A stretch of 63,507 bases of DNA, from positions 1 through 63,507 of the forward strand of contig CANQMR010000019.1 in NCBI GenBank assembly GCA_947625015.1, in the 5' to 3' direction. The stretch's first letter is position 1; every line of letters starts with the position of its first letter. The DNA comes from an uncultured Lachnospiraceae bacterium (GTDB lineage Bacteria; Bacillota; Clostridia; Lachnospirales; Lachnospiraceae). This document shows, piece by piece, positions 43,709-52,140 of this stretch. The notes under the pieces were generated by a model, which saw only the letters and a program-made list of their open reading frames with translations, was not told the origin of the DNA and did not search any database. Both the position numbers and the translations under genes were made by a program.

Positions 43709-44725
43709 TCATTTGTTGTCATCTTTCTGTGCCTCACACTTTTTCTCCCATTCCCACGCATCTTTGCACATAGCGTCCAAATCTTCCTCTGCTTTCCAGC
43801 CTAACAATCGCTCCGCCTTGGAAGGATCCGCATAGCACTCTGCAATATCCCCGGCCCGTCTTGGGGCAATCTCATATGGCACCTTAATTCCATTTACCCG
43901 CTCAAACGCCTTAACGATTTCCAACACGCTATATCCATTGCCGGTTCCCAGATTGATTACCTCGGCGCCCTTATGGGAGATGGCATATTCCACCGCCTTG
44001 ATATGTCCCCTGGCAATATCCACCACATGGATATAATCCCGGACCCCGGTTCCGTCAGGCGTGTCATAGTCGTCGCCGAAAATATTTAGATGCGGCCGCA
44101 CTCCGGACGCCACCTGCGTAATATAGGGCATCAGGTTATTGGGTACCCCGTTGGGCCGCTCCCCAATCAGCGCGGACTTATGCGCGCCAATGGGATTAAA
44201 ATATCTTAAAATAACCGCTGACATATCCTTCTCGGCATAGCATACATCCTGTATAATCTGCTCCGACATATATTTGGTCCAACCGTAAGGATTCGTGCAG
44301 CCTGTCGGCATCCCCTCCACTAAGGGAACCTTCTCCGGCACGCCGTATACCGTAGCGGAAGAGCTGAAAATTAAATTATGCACCCCATGGGTTTTCATGG
44401 CTTCCATCACCGTAATCAGGGAATCCAAATCATTGCGGTAATACATCAGCGGCTTCTCCACAGATTCTCCCACCGCCTTATAGCTGGCAAAGTGCAGCAC
44501 CGCCTCGATGGGATACTTAGAAAACATTGCATCCACCTTTACCGGATCGCAGACGTCGATCTCCTCTAAGGCCGGCCTGGCGCCTGTAATCTGTTCAATG
44601 GCATCTAACACCTCCGGCCTGCTGTTATAAAAATTATCGGCTATCAGCACCTCATAGCCCGCCTCAATCAGCTCCACTGCCGTATGGGAACCGATATATC
44701 CGGCTCCGCCCGTCAACAAAATCAT
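43709..44725 (-). CDS. galE: UDP-glucose 4-epimerase
   Basis: About 338 residues of short-chain dehydrogenase type: NAD-binding GGAGYIGSH, catalytic SSSATVYG and YGWTKYMSEQ (YxxxK), RYFNPIGAH, and GTGNGYSVLEIV. It interconverts UDP-glucose and UDP-galactose. The start at 44725 follows GGGAGGA. With the nucleotidyltransferase upstream it forms a nucleotide-sugar pair that may feed the polysaccharide cluster at 52-63 kb. Confidence 0.96.
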   Translation of the reverse strand: MILLTGGAGYIGSHTAVELIEAGYEVLIADNFYNSRPEVLDAIEQITGARPALEEIDVCDPVKVDAMFSKYPIEAVLHFASYKAVGESVEKPLMYYRNDLDSLITVMEAMKTHGVHNLIFSSSATVYGVPEKVPLVEGMPTGCTNPYGWTKYMSEQIIQDVCYAEKDMSAVILRYFNPIGAHKSALIGERPNGVPNNLMPYITQVASGVRPHLNIFGDDYDTPDGTGVRDYIHVVDIARGHIKAVEYAISHKGAEVINLGTGNGYSVLEIVKAFERVNGIKVPYEIAPRRAGDIAECYADPSKAERLLGWKAEEDLDAMCKDAWEWEKKCEAQKDDNK

Positions 44726-44813
44726 ATCTGAATCCTCCCTGCTGTTCATTCATGCCCGATTGCAAACTTCCTGTAAGTTTGTAAGCAATTCACCATAAGT
44801 CCGCCTTTACTTC

Positions 44814-45716
44814 CTACCACAGGCTTTCCCCGTATACGCCGTCAGCGACCAACTGCCGGAAAGCCTTTACCACGCTCTCCTTATCTTCTACATAGGTAAC
44901 GCCAAACCAGCGGTCTGAAGAAGACAGGACTTTCACCTGAACCTGTTCTTTTTCCAATAATTCACCTACAATGGTAGGCAGCAGATATTCTGCCTTGACG
45001 TCGCCCGGCTTTACCTGTTGTAAAAATTCCACAAATTTATCCTGCAAAATATCGATAAATTCCGGGGTAACGCCCCACATATTCATAGAGACCAAAGTGT
45101 CGTCGGATAAGTCTACGCCCTCCTCGCTGCTGTAGGTTCCGTCCGCATTACGGGAAATCTCGTGGGTTTCCTTAATCGCAATCAGATTATTATCTGCATC
45201 CATACGGCTGACGCCGCGGGTTACGGTTCCATTCTCGCTTAGGGTATTCACCAGTTGGAAGCCGGCCATACAATACTGTCTCCGGGTGTCCTGATGCTTC
45301 GACAAAAATTTGAACATTTTTACAAAGGCTTCCCTGCCATAATAATCATCTGCATTGATAACCGCAAAGGGAACATCCAAAATCCCCCGGCAGGCAAGTA
45401 CGGCCTGTCCGGTTCCCCATGGCTTGGTTCTGTCCGGCGGACAGGTAAAGCCTTCCGGCAGGTCATTCTTATCCTGAAATACATACTCTACCGGACATAC
45501 CCTTTCTATCCGCTGCCCAATCACTTCTTTAAATTCCTTTTCAATATCCTTCCGTATGATAAATATTACCTTTGTAAATCCTGCCTCTAAGGCGTCGTGT
45601 ATGGAATAATCAATAATAATCTCTCCCTTGGGTCCCACCTTCTGCAACTGCTTGATTCCTGCGCCATAACGGGAACCAATGCCAGCAGCCATAATGACAA
45701 GTGCAATACCGCCCAT
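44814..45716 (-). CDS. Sugar-phosphate nucleotidyltransferase
   Basis: 300 residues. GT-A-like nucleotidyltransferase core: VIMAAGIGSRYGAGIKQL replaces the usual GxGTRxxPxTxxxPK; the metal site is FAVINADDYYG; a substrate helix and C-terminal VTYVEDKESVVKAFRQL follow. It probably makes an NDP-sugar (UTP-glucose-1-phosphate type); the exact sugar is not readable. The start follows AAGGAGG at proper spacing. It is upstream of galE in the same direction. Confidence 0.82.
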   Translation of the reverse strand: MGGIALVIMAAGIGSRYGAGIKQLQKVGPKGEIIIDYSIHDALEAGFTKVIFIIRKDIEKEFKEVIGQRIERVCPVEYVFQDKNDLPEGFTCPPDRTKPWGTGQAVLACRGILDVPFAVINADDYYGREAFVKMFKFLSKHQDTRRQYCMAGFQLVNTLSENGTVTRGVSRMDADNNLIAIKETHEISRNADGTYSSEEGVDLSDDTLVSMNMWGVTPEFIDILQDKFVEFLQQVKPGDVKAEYLLPTIVGELLEKEQVQVKVLSSSDRWFGVTYVEDKESVVKAFRQLVADGVYGESLW

Positions 45717-45841
45717 TTACAACCTCCTTATCTTTTTTACGTGATTTGTCTCATATTTCTTTATAAAATAAACATTATCTTGTGATTTTATGCATTTTTT
45801 AGTCTTCCCTAGAATACCATATCTGTAGAAATTTGTAAAAT

Positions 45842-45893
45842 AAAAAACTGTCTGTTCCTTAAAGTGACCTCATCCCTTCAAAGTCAGACAGCT
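45842..45893 (-). terminator. Terminator after the second VanZ-like gene
   Basis: Minus strand: CTGTCTG...CAGACAG arms around a 30-base loop region, followed by TTTTTT. The stem overlaps the stop codon region. Confidence 0.65.
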
Positions 45894-46351
45894 TCCCGTT
45901 TTTGTCTATAAAATATTTGCCTGCAAAGCACTCCCAAAAATATTCCGGCAAAAATGCCTATAACATTTAACCCCATTTCTCCAAAATCACAATGTCTGCC
46001 GGCAATAAACAGCTTCCCGACTTCAGAAAGCACAGCCAGCGCGACGCCTGAACATAGGGATAAGCCGGTAATCATCAGCGTTGTGTCTGCCCATGCAGAT
46101 AACACAGCCATACTGATCATACCATAGCAAAAGAACAGGCCAAAATGAGCGGCAAGGCGGAACCTCCCATCCCACAGCACCAAGGTTTCCCAATCAGGCT
46201 CGCCTCTCATCAAGAAATTCAGTATATCTTTTGTAAACGCCATACTGGTATTCGCCGTATCCTGTCCATTCTGATAGGAAAGATACAATACCAGAACAAT
46301 CCAGCCAATTAAAATTATAATGGAAATCAACTTTTTCATATTAAACCGCAT
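45884..46351 (-). CDS. VanZ-like membrane protein (second copy)
   Basis: 155 residues with four membrane helices. VanZ features: VLYLSYQNGQDTANTS, KAAHFGLFFCYGM-type helix (here RLAAHFGLFF), GVALAVLSEVGKLFIAGRHCDFGEMGLNVIG. It shows only distant similarity to the VanZ-like protein at 20.7-21.3 kb. The gene lies 16 bases after an anchored Thr/Glu-rich protein gene. Start is ambiguous between codons 1 and 5. Confidence 0.8.
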   Translation of the reverse strand: MRFNMKKLISIIILIGWIVLVLYLSYQNGQDTANTSMAFTKDILNFLMRGEPDWETLVLWDGRFRLAAHFGLFFCYGMISMAVLSAWADTTLMITGLSLCSGVALAVLSEVGKLFIAGRHCDFGEMGLNVIGIFAGIFLGVLCRQIFYRQKREAV

Positions 46352-46367
46352 ACATTTCTTTATCAGG

Positions 46368-46970
46368 TTACTTAAACAGCTGCCGGAATCCCATATATAC
46401 CGCTACCAGCATGACGGAAAGGAGAATAACAATCGCTGCATTTTTGTATGTGGTCTCCCATTCCGGTCTGTACCAGGTAATTGCGCCGTTTACTGCTGTT
46501 TCCTGATTTTCCTGTATCCCTTCATTCTCTGCCATAGTCTCAGTTTCAGTGGTTTGGGCTTCTTCTTTCTGTACCGATTCCGCCGCTGTATTTTGGCTGT
46601 CCGTTTCGCCGTCATCTGTACCTAAAGCCGCTTTCCCGTCTGCGTTCCCCCCTGATGAAGCCGTCTGCTCCGTTGTCTTTTCTGTTACAGCTTCTATCTC
46701 TGTGGTGGTCTCTGTTACAGCCTCCGAGGTCTCGGAAGACGTCTGTTCCGTTCTGGTAATTCCCAGTTCCTCATCAAATTTACCATTCAGATAATCCTGA
46801 TACGCCTGACTGGCGCCTCCCATATCCGGAGAGTACCCATGGGCGGAAAGCCACGCCTTCGCCTGCGCTTTTTCCTCCTCCGTATATGCATATGATGTGT
46901 TCCCTGCGCTTAAACATAATGCAATAAACATACATACCATAACGACTATACATCGGATATTCTTTTTCAT
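46368..46970 (-). CDS. Secreted Thr/Glu-rich protein with C-terminal anchor
   Basis: About 200 residues. A signal peptide covers the first about 28 residues. The short domain TEEEKAQAKAWLSAHGYSPDMGGASQAYQDYL follows, perhaps a peptide-binding helix pair. Residues about 75-160 are a repetitive Thr/Glu/Ser linker (TTTEIEAVTEKTTEQT). A C-terminal membrane helix lies at about 175-195. No sortase motif. I do not recognise the family. It is upstream of the VanZ-like gene, probably an operon. Confidence 0.65.
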   Translation of the reverse strand: MKKNIRCIVVMVCMFIALCLSAGNTSYAYTEEEKAQAKAWLSAHGYSPDMGGASQAYQDYLNGKFDEELGITRTEQTSSETSEAVTETTTEIEAVTEKTTEQTASSGGNADGKAALGTDDGETDSQNTAAESVQKEEAQTTETETMAENEGIQENQETAVNGAITWYRPEWETTYKNAAIVILLSVMLVAVYMGFRQLFK

Positions 46971-47007
46971 CTCATCACTCTTTCCACACATTCATAAACT
47001 GTATCTT

Positions 47008-47319
47008 TTACAAGCCATACTTCTTCAAAATCGCCCACAAATAGCTGGCGCCAAAGACCTTTAATTTCTTAGGTCCATAATCGGTTATCCCTGCCTCCTT
47101 CAGCTTCAGGGCTTCCGCCACTGCCATCTCCACAGAGGAACGGATAATGGATTTGGATTTCTCTTTCCTGTCCACAAAAATCTCGTTACCCTTTACATGG
47201 TAGGAAAAATCCAAACCCTTATAAGTCTTAAAAACCTCGCCTTCCGATGCGACAATCCAGGCCCAAACCTGGTCCGCCACCTGTTTTTTCTCATCTAAAT
47301 TCTGCTTATCTTCCGCCAT
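47008..47319 (-). CDS. Small conserved-looking hypothetical protein
   Basis: 103 residues, soluble. Contains a beta-rich N-terminal half (GEVFKTYKGLDFSYHVKGNEIFVDRKEKS) and a C-terminal helix-loop (VAEALKLKEAGITDYGPKKLKVFGASYLWAILKKYGL). The pattern suggests a small nucleic-acid-binding or regulatory protein, but no family is recognised. It follows metY by 20 bases and is probably cotranscribed. Confidence 0.6.
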   Translation of the reverse strand: MAEDKQNLDEKKQVADQVWAWIVASEGEVFKTYKGLDFSYHVKGNEIFVDRKEKSKSIIRSSVEMAVAEALKLKEAGITDYGPKKLKVFGASYLWAILKKYGL

Positions 47320-47339
47320 ACGCCTACCTCAATACATAA

Positions 47340-48629
47340 TTATCCCGCAACCGCATCCAACGCCTGTGACAAATCGGCAATCAAGTCTTCCTTATCCTCT
47401 AAGCCGCAGGAAATGCGAATCAGTCCTGCCGGTACTCCGGCTGCCTTTAACTGCTCATCATTCATCTGCCTGTGCGTAGACGTCGCCGGATTCAGGCAGC
47501 AGGTTCTTGCGTCTGCAACATGAGTCTCAATGGCCGCTAACTTCAGCTTTTTCATAAATGCCTCTGCCGCCGCCTTTCCTCCCTTTAATTCAAAGGAAAC
47601 CACGCCGCAGCCCCCTTTGGGAAGATATTTTTGCGCCCTCTCATAATATTGGTCTGTCTTCAGTCCGGGATAGTTGACACATTCCACCTTGGGATGGGCG
47701 GCCAGAAATTCCGCCACCGCCTGACCGTTCTCCACATGCTTTGGCATTCTTACATGAAGGGATTCCAGACCAAGATTTAAATAAAAAGCATGCTGGGGAG
47801 ACTGGATACAGCCTAAGTCGCGCATAAGCTGTGATGTCGCCTTGGTAATATAGGCTCCCTCTTTTCCAAATTTCTCTGCATACACAATTCCATGGTAGGA
47901 TTCATCCGGCGTACACAGTCCCGGATATTTATCGGCATGGGCCATCCAGTCAAATCTGCCGGAATCTACAATCGCACCGCCCACAGCTGCGCCATGGCCA
48001 TCCATATATTTGGTGGTGGAATGGGTTACAATATCCGCTCCCCACTCGATCGGACGGCAGTTTACCGGCGTTGGAAATGTATTGTCCACAATCAGGGGAA
48101 CGCCATGGGCATGGGCAGCATTGGCAAACCGCTCAATATCCAGCACCGTAAGCGCCGGATTGGCTATGGTCTCTCCAAATACAGCTCTCGTATTATCTTG
48201 AAACGCCGCCTCTAACTCCTCGTTGGTACAATCCGGAGACACAAAAGTTACGTCAATGCCCATCTTTGCCATGGTAACGGAAATCAGGTTATAGGTCCCC
48301 CCGTATATGGAGGAGGAAGACACAATATGGCTGCCCGCCTCGCAGATATTAAAAAGCGCCATAAAATTCGCCGCCTGCCCGGAGGAGGTAAGCATTGCCG
48401 CGCTTCCTCCCTCTAAGGCCGCAATCTTGGCCGCCACCATATCGTTGGTAGGGTTTTGCAGCCGGGTATAAAAATAACCGGACGCCTCTAAATCAAAAAG
48501 TTTCCCCATATCCTCGCTGGTCTCATAGCGATAGGTTGTGGACTGGATAATGGGAATCTGTCGTGGTTCCCCGTTGCCCGGCGTATAACCGGCCTGTACA
48601 CATTCTGTTCCAATTGAATACTGACTCAT
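47340..48629 (-). CDS. metY: O-acetylhomoserine sulfhydrylase / Cys-Met metabolism PLP enzyme
   Basis: 429 residues of the Cys/Met metabolism PLP family. The Schiff-base lysine is in VTHSTTKYMDGHG; the cofactor pocket includes SSIYGGTYNL, IVDNTFPTP and the N-terminal QSTTYRY. The C-terminal helix holds GLIRISCGLEDKEDLIADLSQAL. MetY forms homocysteine from O-acetylhomoserine and sulfide. No SAM riboswitch or T-box is seen in the short leader. Confidence 0.93.
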   Translation of the reverse strand: MSQYSIGTECVQAGYTPGNGEPRQIPIIQSTTYRYETSEDMGKLFDLEASGYFYTRLQNPTNDMVAAKIAALEGGSAAMLTSSGQAANFMALFNICEAGSHIVSSSSIYGGTYNLISVTMAKMGIDVTFVSPDCTNEELEAAFQDNTRAVFGETIANPALTVLDIERFANAAHAHGVPLIVDNTFPTPVNCRPIEWGADIVTHSTTKYMDGHGAAVGGAIVDSGRFDWMAHADKYPGLCTPDESYHGIVYAEKFGKEGAYITKATSQLMRDLGCIQSPQHAFYLNLGLESLHVRMPKHVENGQAVAEFLAAHPKVECVNYPGLKTDQYYERAQKYLPKGGCGVVSFELKGGKAAAEAFMKKLKLAAIETHVADARTCCLNPATSTHRQMNDEQLKAAGVPAGLIRISCGLEDKEDLIADLSQALDAVAG

Positions 48630-48740
48630 GATAATTCCTCTCTTTGCATAATAAAGTATGTGTCAAATATGTTTTCAATTATATCATCTTCCATTGAATG
48701 TTTCAATTTACTCATTTTTATTACTTAAGACAATTTTCTT

Positions 48741-49835
48741 TCATTCGGTTTCACTCTCTGGATACAACTCCCCGTAAATCCTGTCGGCATCGTAATCCGG
48801 CGCGTATTTTTCCGCCACCTCGCAGATGTGTTGAATGTACTCAATGTCATCTTCTTCTAATTCTTCCGCAATTATCCCGGCGGATTTATTCTTTGCCAAC
48901 TTACGGCAGATTTGGGATATGATTTTCCGATTAGCGCCCTCACGTTTCCCTTCAGCTTTCCCTTCATCCTTGCCCTCATCTTTTGCTTCCTCAAGCTGTC
49001 TGCGGTATTCCGTTTCCCATGCATACTCTAAAACCTGTCCACCCATAAATTCGTCCACCCTTCCTTTCATTGTCGTGCTTTTGACGAATGCCTGACTGCT
49101 TACGTCCCACATTAACTGCAACAGCAGTACTTTGTCATATTCCCTTATCATATGCTCCTTCACCCGGCGGTTTAGTTCCTTCTCAATTGCCTCCAAATCC
49201 CTGCCAAGCAGTTCTTTCATGCGGTCTTCCGCCTTTGCCTTTTCTTTCTCATTTTCTATGCTGCCGTCCGTTTCTTCCGTTTTTTGCTCATACTTTAGTA
49301 TATAATAAGGCAGCATCATATACAACTGTTTTTCAAAAATTTCCTTTAAGGAATAATCCGGATTTCTTATAATGGGAACCCGGTATACCGCCTCTTCCCC
49401 GCCCGGCAGAACCAGCTTATAAGTAAAATGCTCCGGGGTATTTCCGTTGCTTCGCAGGTAAAGCAAGGCAGAATTTTGCACCCGTACCACATAGTTTCCC
49501 ATCTCTTCCCGCTCCACAAAGTTTACCGCATCCATCCAGTCGTACTCAAAAAGGCGGATGGCAATGTCTCCGTTCGGATTGCTCTCACACTCCAAATGAT
49601 ACCGCCTGTCCCCCACCTTAAACTTAGAATCCGGAAGCCGGTCCTTGATCCGAAAGCTGTTGAATATGCTGGTCTCTACATTGTACAGGTATTCCACATC
49701 ATCTTCCATGCTGTAATGGGTTCCAAAGAACTCGTTCACCATGGGGATATTCCACTTCGGAACCCGGATGCCCATGGTCTTAAAAATATTGTCGTAAACA
49801 TGCGGGTTGCCATCTGAGGCTTCCATGGCCTTCAA
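48741..49835 (-). CDS. PD-(D/E)XK nuclease-like (Rpn-type) protein, 5' end disturbed
   Basis: At least 364 residues. The nuclease-like core is PDSKFKVGDRRYHLECES (PD...ExE), followed by IAIRLFEYDWMDAV. A long helical region and a Lys/Glu/Gly repeat (KDEGKDEGKAEGKREG) lead to a C-terminal helical module (IISQICRKLAKNKSAGIIAEELEE...APDYD) also found in the protein at 50174-51346. Members of this family are proposed recombination-promoting nucleases. The reading frame continues about 30 codons further upstream (to about 49919) but without a proper ATG; removing one A after the ATG at 49918-49920 would restore a full N-terminus. May be a recent pseudogene. Confidence 0.75.
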   Translation of the reverse strand: MKAMEASDGNPHVYDNIFKTMGIRVPKWNIPMVNEFFGTHYSMEDDVEYLYNVETSIFNSFRIKDRLPDSKFKVGDRRYHLECESNPNGDIAIRLFEYDWMDAVNFVEREEMGNYVVRVQNSALLYLRSNGNTPEHFTYKLVLPGGEEAVYRVPIIRNPDYSLKEIFEKQLYMMLPYYILKYEQKTEETDGSIENEKEKAKAEDRMKELLGRDLEAIEKELNRRVKEHMIREYDKVLLLQLMWDVSSQAFVKSTTMKGRVDEFMGGQVLEYAWETEYRRQLEEAKDEGKDEGKAEGKREGANRKIISQICRKLAKNKSAGIIAEELEEDDIEYIQHICEVAEKYAPDYDADRIYGELYPESETE

Positions 49836-49964
49836 GCGTTCCCGCAGCCGTTCTTCATTCTCTATCCTTTTTTCCTGTGTCTTCTTATCCGTATGTGCGT
49901 CCTCCGTATCTGTATTTCATCTGCGCATCTGATAAGAAAATTCTACCGAAAATAGGGAAAATAT

Positions 49965-50119
49965 GCAATTAAATCTCTATGAACTATTCTTATATTTTTA
50001 TGAACTGTGCGTGTCATGGATTTCAAAATTTTGAACCGGGTGTCAAATTTATGAAATGCATTTAAAAGAAATGAAATTGGCGTCAGAAAGTTATGAAATA
50101 AATTTGGTAAATTCATGAA
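49965..50119. repeat. Diverged intergenic repeat, copy A1
   Basis: Starts GCAATTAAAT and includes TTTTTATGA, AAATTTTGAACCG, CAAATTTATGAAAT and GATGAAATAAATTT-like blocks. The same blocks occur in the same order and spacing at 51929-52056. Lies just upstream of the Rpn-like gene at 48741-49835. It fills most of the gap between the two Rpn-like genes. Confidence 0.75.
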
Positions 50120-50150
50120 AAAACGGCTGCGCAAAATGCACAGCCGCTCT
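50117..50150 (-). terminator. Terminator after the second Rpn-like gene
   Basis: Minus strand: GCGGCTGTGC-ATTTT-GCGCAGCCG followed by TTTTTT. Confidence 0.8.
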
Positions 50151-50173
50151 CACAATCAACACTATCAAATTCA

Positions 50174-51346
50174 TTATTCTTTCAGTGCTTTATATATTTG
50201 TTCCACATCATAATCCGGGGCAAAGTCTTTTGCCGTTTCGTATATCCGCTGAATCGTACCTGGCTCCTCCTCCAGATTCTCGGCAATCACCTCAACGCTT
50301 TTGCCTTTCGCTATCTTCTTGCAAACCTGAGATATAAGAATATACATTCTGCCCAAGTCGATACCTTCACTTCTTCCCAGGGCCATTCCTTTCGCCTCTC
50401 CCAAGGCCATTCCTTTTGCCTCTCCTAAAGCCATTCCCTCTGCCAACGCTTCTTCTTTTATTCCCTGACTCAAATTACACATAAGGCTATAAACCTCCTT
50501 TTCCTTCTTCTCCATCGTTCCTATGTATTCATCCTCAATGATTCCCAGCCGCTGCTTAGCCGTTAACTGCTGGGAGAATAATGCGCCTAACAGCCGGTGC
50601 AGTTTCAATTCCTCTTCCTTATCAGGCAGCTCCTTAGAAAGCCCGATCATAACGATGTTTATCAAGTCCAGATTGCCCTTCCAGTTGCCATTGCCCAACA
50701 GCTTATCGCTGCTTAGATGGATATGCTCCAAGCTATTCTCCTCCTGGTTCATACAAATCCAAATGGAATAGGCAGGCTTCATGTCATTAAAATGCATCTC
50801 TGTAAAATCCCGTTCCTTCTGGGAAGAAATCAAGCGGCTGACATAAAAGACCGCCCGGTTAATGATGTCGTATCCGGTTGGCTCATCCTTCTGCGCCTCC
50901 ACATTGACAATCATCTGTTTCAGGCCATCCCGCATCCGCACATAAAAGAGTACATCAAAGTAAATGACACCCTCGTTGAGCTCGGCATTCTCTGTATTCA
51001 GGCCGACAATCTTCTGGCCTTTTTCGTTGTTCCCGACAGCAAAACCCATCGCCCCTTTCGTGGCACCGTCACAGCCGGTAATCTCTTCCGATCCGGTTAT
51101 GGCAATCTCATCCTCCACTCTTTGCAGGGCATTCGTCAATCCCGGTTCCAGCGGCGTCTTTCCGATGATCGGGTCCCCTTCAATCAGCGGCACAACCTCA
51201 TCTATCGTCATGCCCTTAAATTCCTCCACTGCATAAATCAGTATACAGGCAAGAATTTTCTTGTTTCCCAAAAGTTCCTTCGCTGCCTTATCATACTGAA
51301 TCTGCGCCTGGTACATTGTTATCGTATTTGCAAGTTCTGTTTCCAA
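50174..51346 (-). CDS. PD-(D/E)XK nuclease-family transposase-like protein (Rpn-type)
   Basis: About 390 residues. The nuclease-like core is IYFDVLFYVRM...IVNVEAQKDEPTGYDIINRAVFYVSR, with Asp and ExQ residues of the PD-(D/E)XK fold. The C-terminus has an 8-residue tandem repeat (GMALGEAK) and the helical module ISQVCKKIAKGKSVEVIAENLEE...APDYD shared with the neighbour. The start is set at TTG (51344-51346) as AAGGAGGCGG lies eight bases ahead and the promoter TATAAT lies at 51411-51416; the longer frame to 51439 overlaps the promoter. Confidence 0.8.
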   Translation of the reverse strand: METELANTITMYQAQIQYDKAAKELLGNKKILACILIYAVEEFKGMTIDEVVPLIEGDPIIGKTPLEPGLTNALQRVEDEIAITGSEEITGCDGATKGAMGFAVGNNEKGQKIVGLNTENAELNEGVIYFDVLFYVRMRDGLKQMIVNVEAQKDEPTGYDIINRAVFYVSRLISSQKERDFTEMHFNDMKPAYSIWICMNQEENSLEHIHLSSDKLLGNGNWKGNLDLINIVMIGLSKELPDKEEELKLHRLLGALFSQQLTAKQRLGIIEDEYIGTMEKKEKEVYSLMCNLSQGIKEEALAEGMALGEAKGMALGEAKGMALGRSEGIDLGRMYILISQVCKKIAKGKSVEVIAENLEEEPGTIQRIYETAKDFAPDYDVEQIYKALKE

Positions 51347-51410
51347 ACATTCCGCCTCCTTTGTATGCGGAGTACATACGGGCACATCGCAACAGAACTG
51401 CTTTGCCCAC

Positions 51411-51439
51411 ATTATACCCCAACCTGATTTGGTATTCAA
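51411..51439 (-). promoter_or_regulatory. Sigma-A promoter of the second Rpn-like gene
   Basis: Minus strand: -35 TTGAAT (51434-51439), 17-bp spacer, -10 TATAAT (51411-51416). Shares AGGTTGGGGTATAATG with the DUF4317 promoter at 9417-9445. Confidence 0.75.
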
Positions 51440-51448
51440 TAAAATTCG

Positions 51449-51530
51449 ACGGATTGTAAAGCGCTTTCCTCTCCGGTTATTTATATTATAAATCCGGCAG
51501 CGCTGGTTGTAAAACTTGTGTTATAAGGAA
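51449..51530. repeat. Diverged intergenic repeat, copy B1
   Basis: Contains ACGGATTGTAAAGCGCTT and CCTCTCCG, then ATTATAAAT and TTGTTATAAG-type blocks. The same blocks recur in order at 52069-52140. Located upstream of the Rpn-like promoter. Confidence 0.65.
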
Positions 51531-51614
51531 ATATGCTTGTATTACAAGTATTTTTCGTGGAGATTGTCATTGCATCTAACTTAGATGGTAATTTGGTTTT
51601 AACGTAAACATAGC

Positions 51615-51652
51615 AAAGCCCCTGCCGGTTGTTGACCAGCAGAGGCTTTTAA
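51615..51652 (-). terminator. Terminator after the decayed Rpn-like fragment
   Basis: Minus strand: AAAGCCTCTGCTGG-TCAACAA-CCGGCAGGGGCTTT hairpin with flanking A/T. Its survival downstream of the fragment supports the idea that this was once an expressed gene. Confidence 0.7.
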
Positions 51653-51658
51653 AAATAA

Positions 51659-51887
51659 TCACTGTTGTAATTGTTGGGCTTCGTTATATTCGTTGAGGCT
51701 AGAGCCTACAACATTATCCTTTTCCATCTGCACCTCTATATGATAGGCACGCCGCCCGTTAATGGTGATACTTGCGTCCGCTAGTATCCGCTTTAATCAG
51801 TCATCCTGAAACTTCGCCCAGTTATACTCCACCGTACCGTCCGGCGAATAATCAGTGTCAATCAGGCCATTACAGCTTCTGTTTCAT
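51659..51887 (-). pseudogene. Decayed Rpn-like (PD-(D/E)XK) gene fragment
   Basis: Translation in one minus frame gives DTDYSPDGTVEYNWAKFQDD, an in-frame TGA at 51797-51799, then LKRILADASITINGRRAY, HIEVQMEKDN and a stop at 51659. The block DASITING...HIEVQ matches the core of the Rpn-like family (compare RRYHLECES in the neighbour). The ATG at 51885-51887 is out of frame by one base. Roughly 75 codons remain of a family of about 300 or more. Confidence 0.65.
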
Positions 51888-51928
51888 AAATTTATTACCC
51901 TAAGTGTAGCAGAAACAAAATGGTAAAA

Positions 51929-52056
51929 GCAATTAAATTTTTATGAGCTTTTCGTGTCACAGATTCCCAAATTTTGAACCGAGAGCCAAATTTATGAAAT
52001 ATATTCAAAAACTTTGACATTGGCATCAAAAAGTGATGAAATAAATTTCATAAAAT
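51929..52056. repeat. Diverged intergenic repeat, copy A2
   Basis: Second copy of the A repeat (see 49965-50119): GCAATTAAAT, TTTTTATGAG, AAATTTTGAACCG, CAAATTTATGAAAT, GATGAAATAAATTT. It lies just upstream of the decayed Rpn-like fragment, in the same relation as A1 to its gene, so it is probably the old promoter region. Confidence 0.75.
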
Positions 52057-52068
52057 CTTCTTTTACCA

Positions 52069-52140
52069 ACGGATTGTAAAGCACTTCCCTCTCCGAATTA
52101 AACTAATTATAAATGCAGCAATATATAGTTAGTTGTATAA
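52069..52140. repeat. Diverged intergenic repeat, copy B2
   Basis: Second copy of the B repeat: ACGGATTGTAAAGCACTT, CCTCTCCG, ATTATAAATGCAGC. Adjacent to A2. Confidence 0.65.

Noticed and set aside
44759-44790. Terminator between the nucleotidyltransferase and galE
   Set aside because: ATTGCAAACTT-CCTGT-AAGTTTG...GCAAT can fold, but no T-run follows on the minus strand; kept only as a possible processing hairpin.
48630-48740. SAM riboswitch or T-box ahead of metY
   Set aside because: The space is about 110 bases, AT-rich, and has no K-turn or T-box sequence.
50385-50450. DNA repeat array inside the second Rpn-like gene
   Set aside because: The repeat is in frame and codes for GMALGEAK units, a coding low-complexity linker as in its neighbour.
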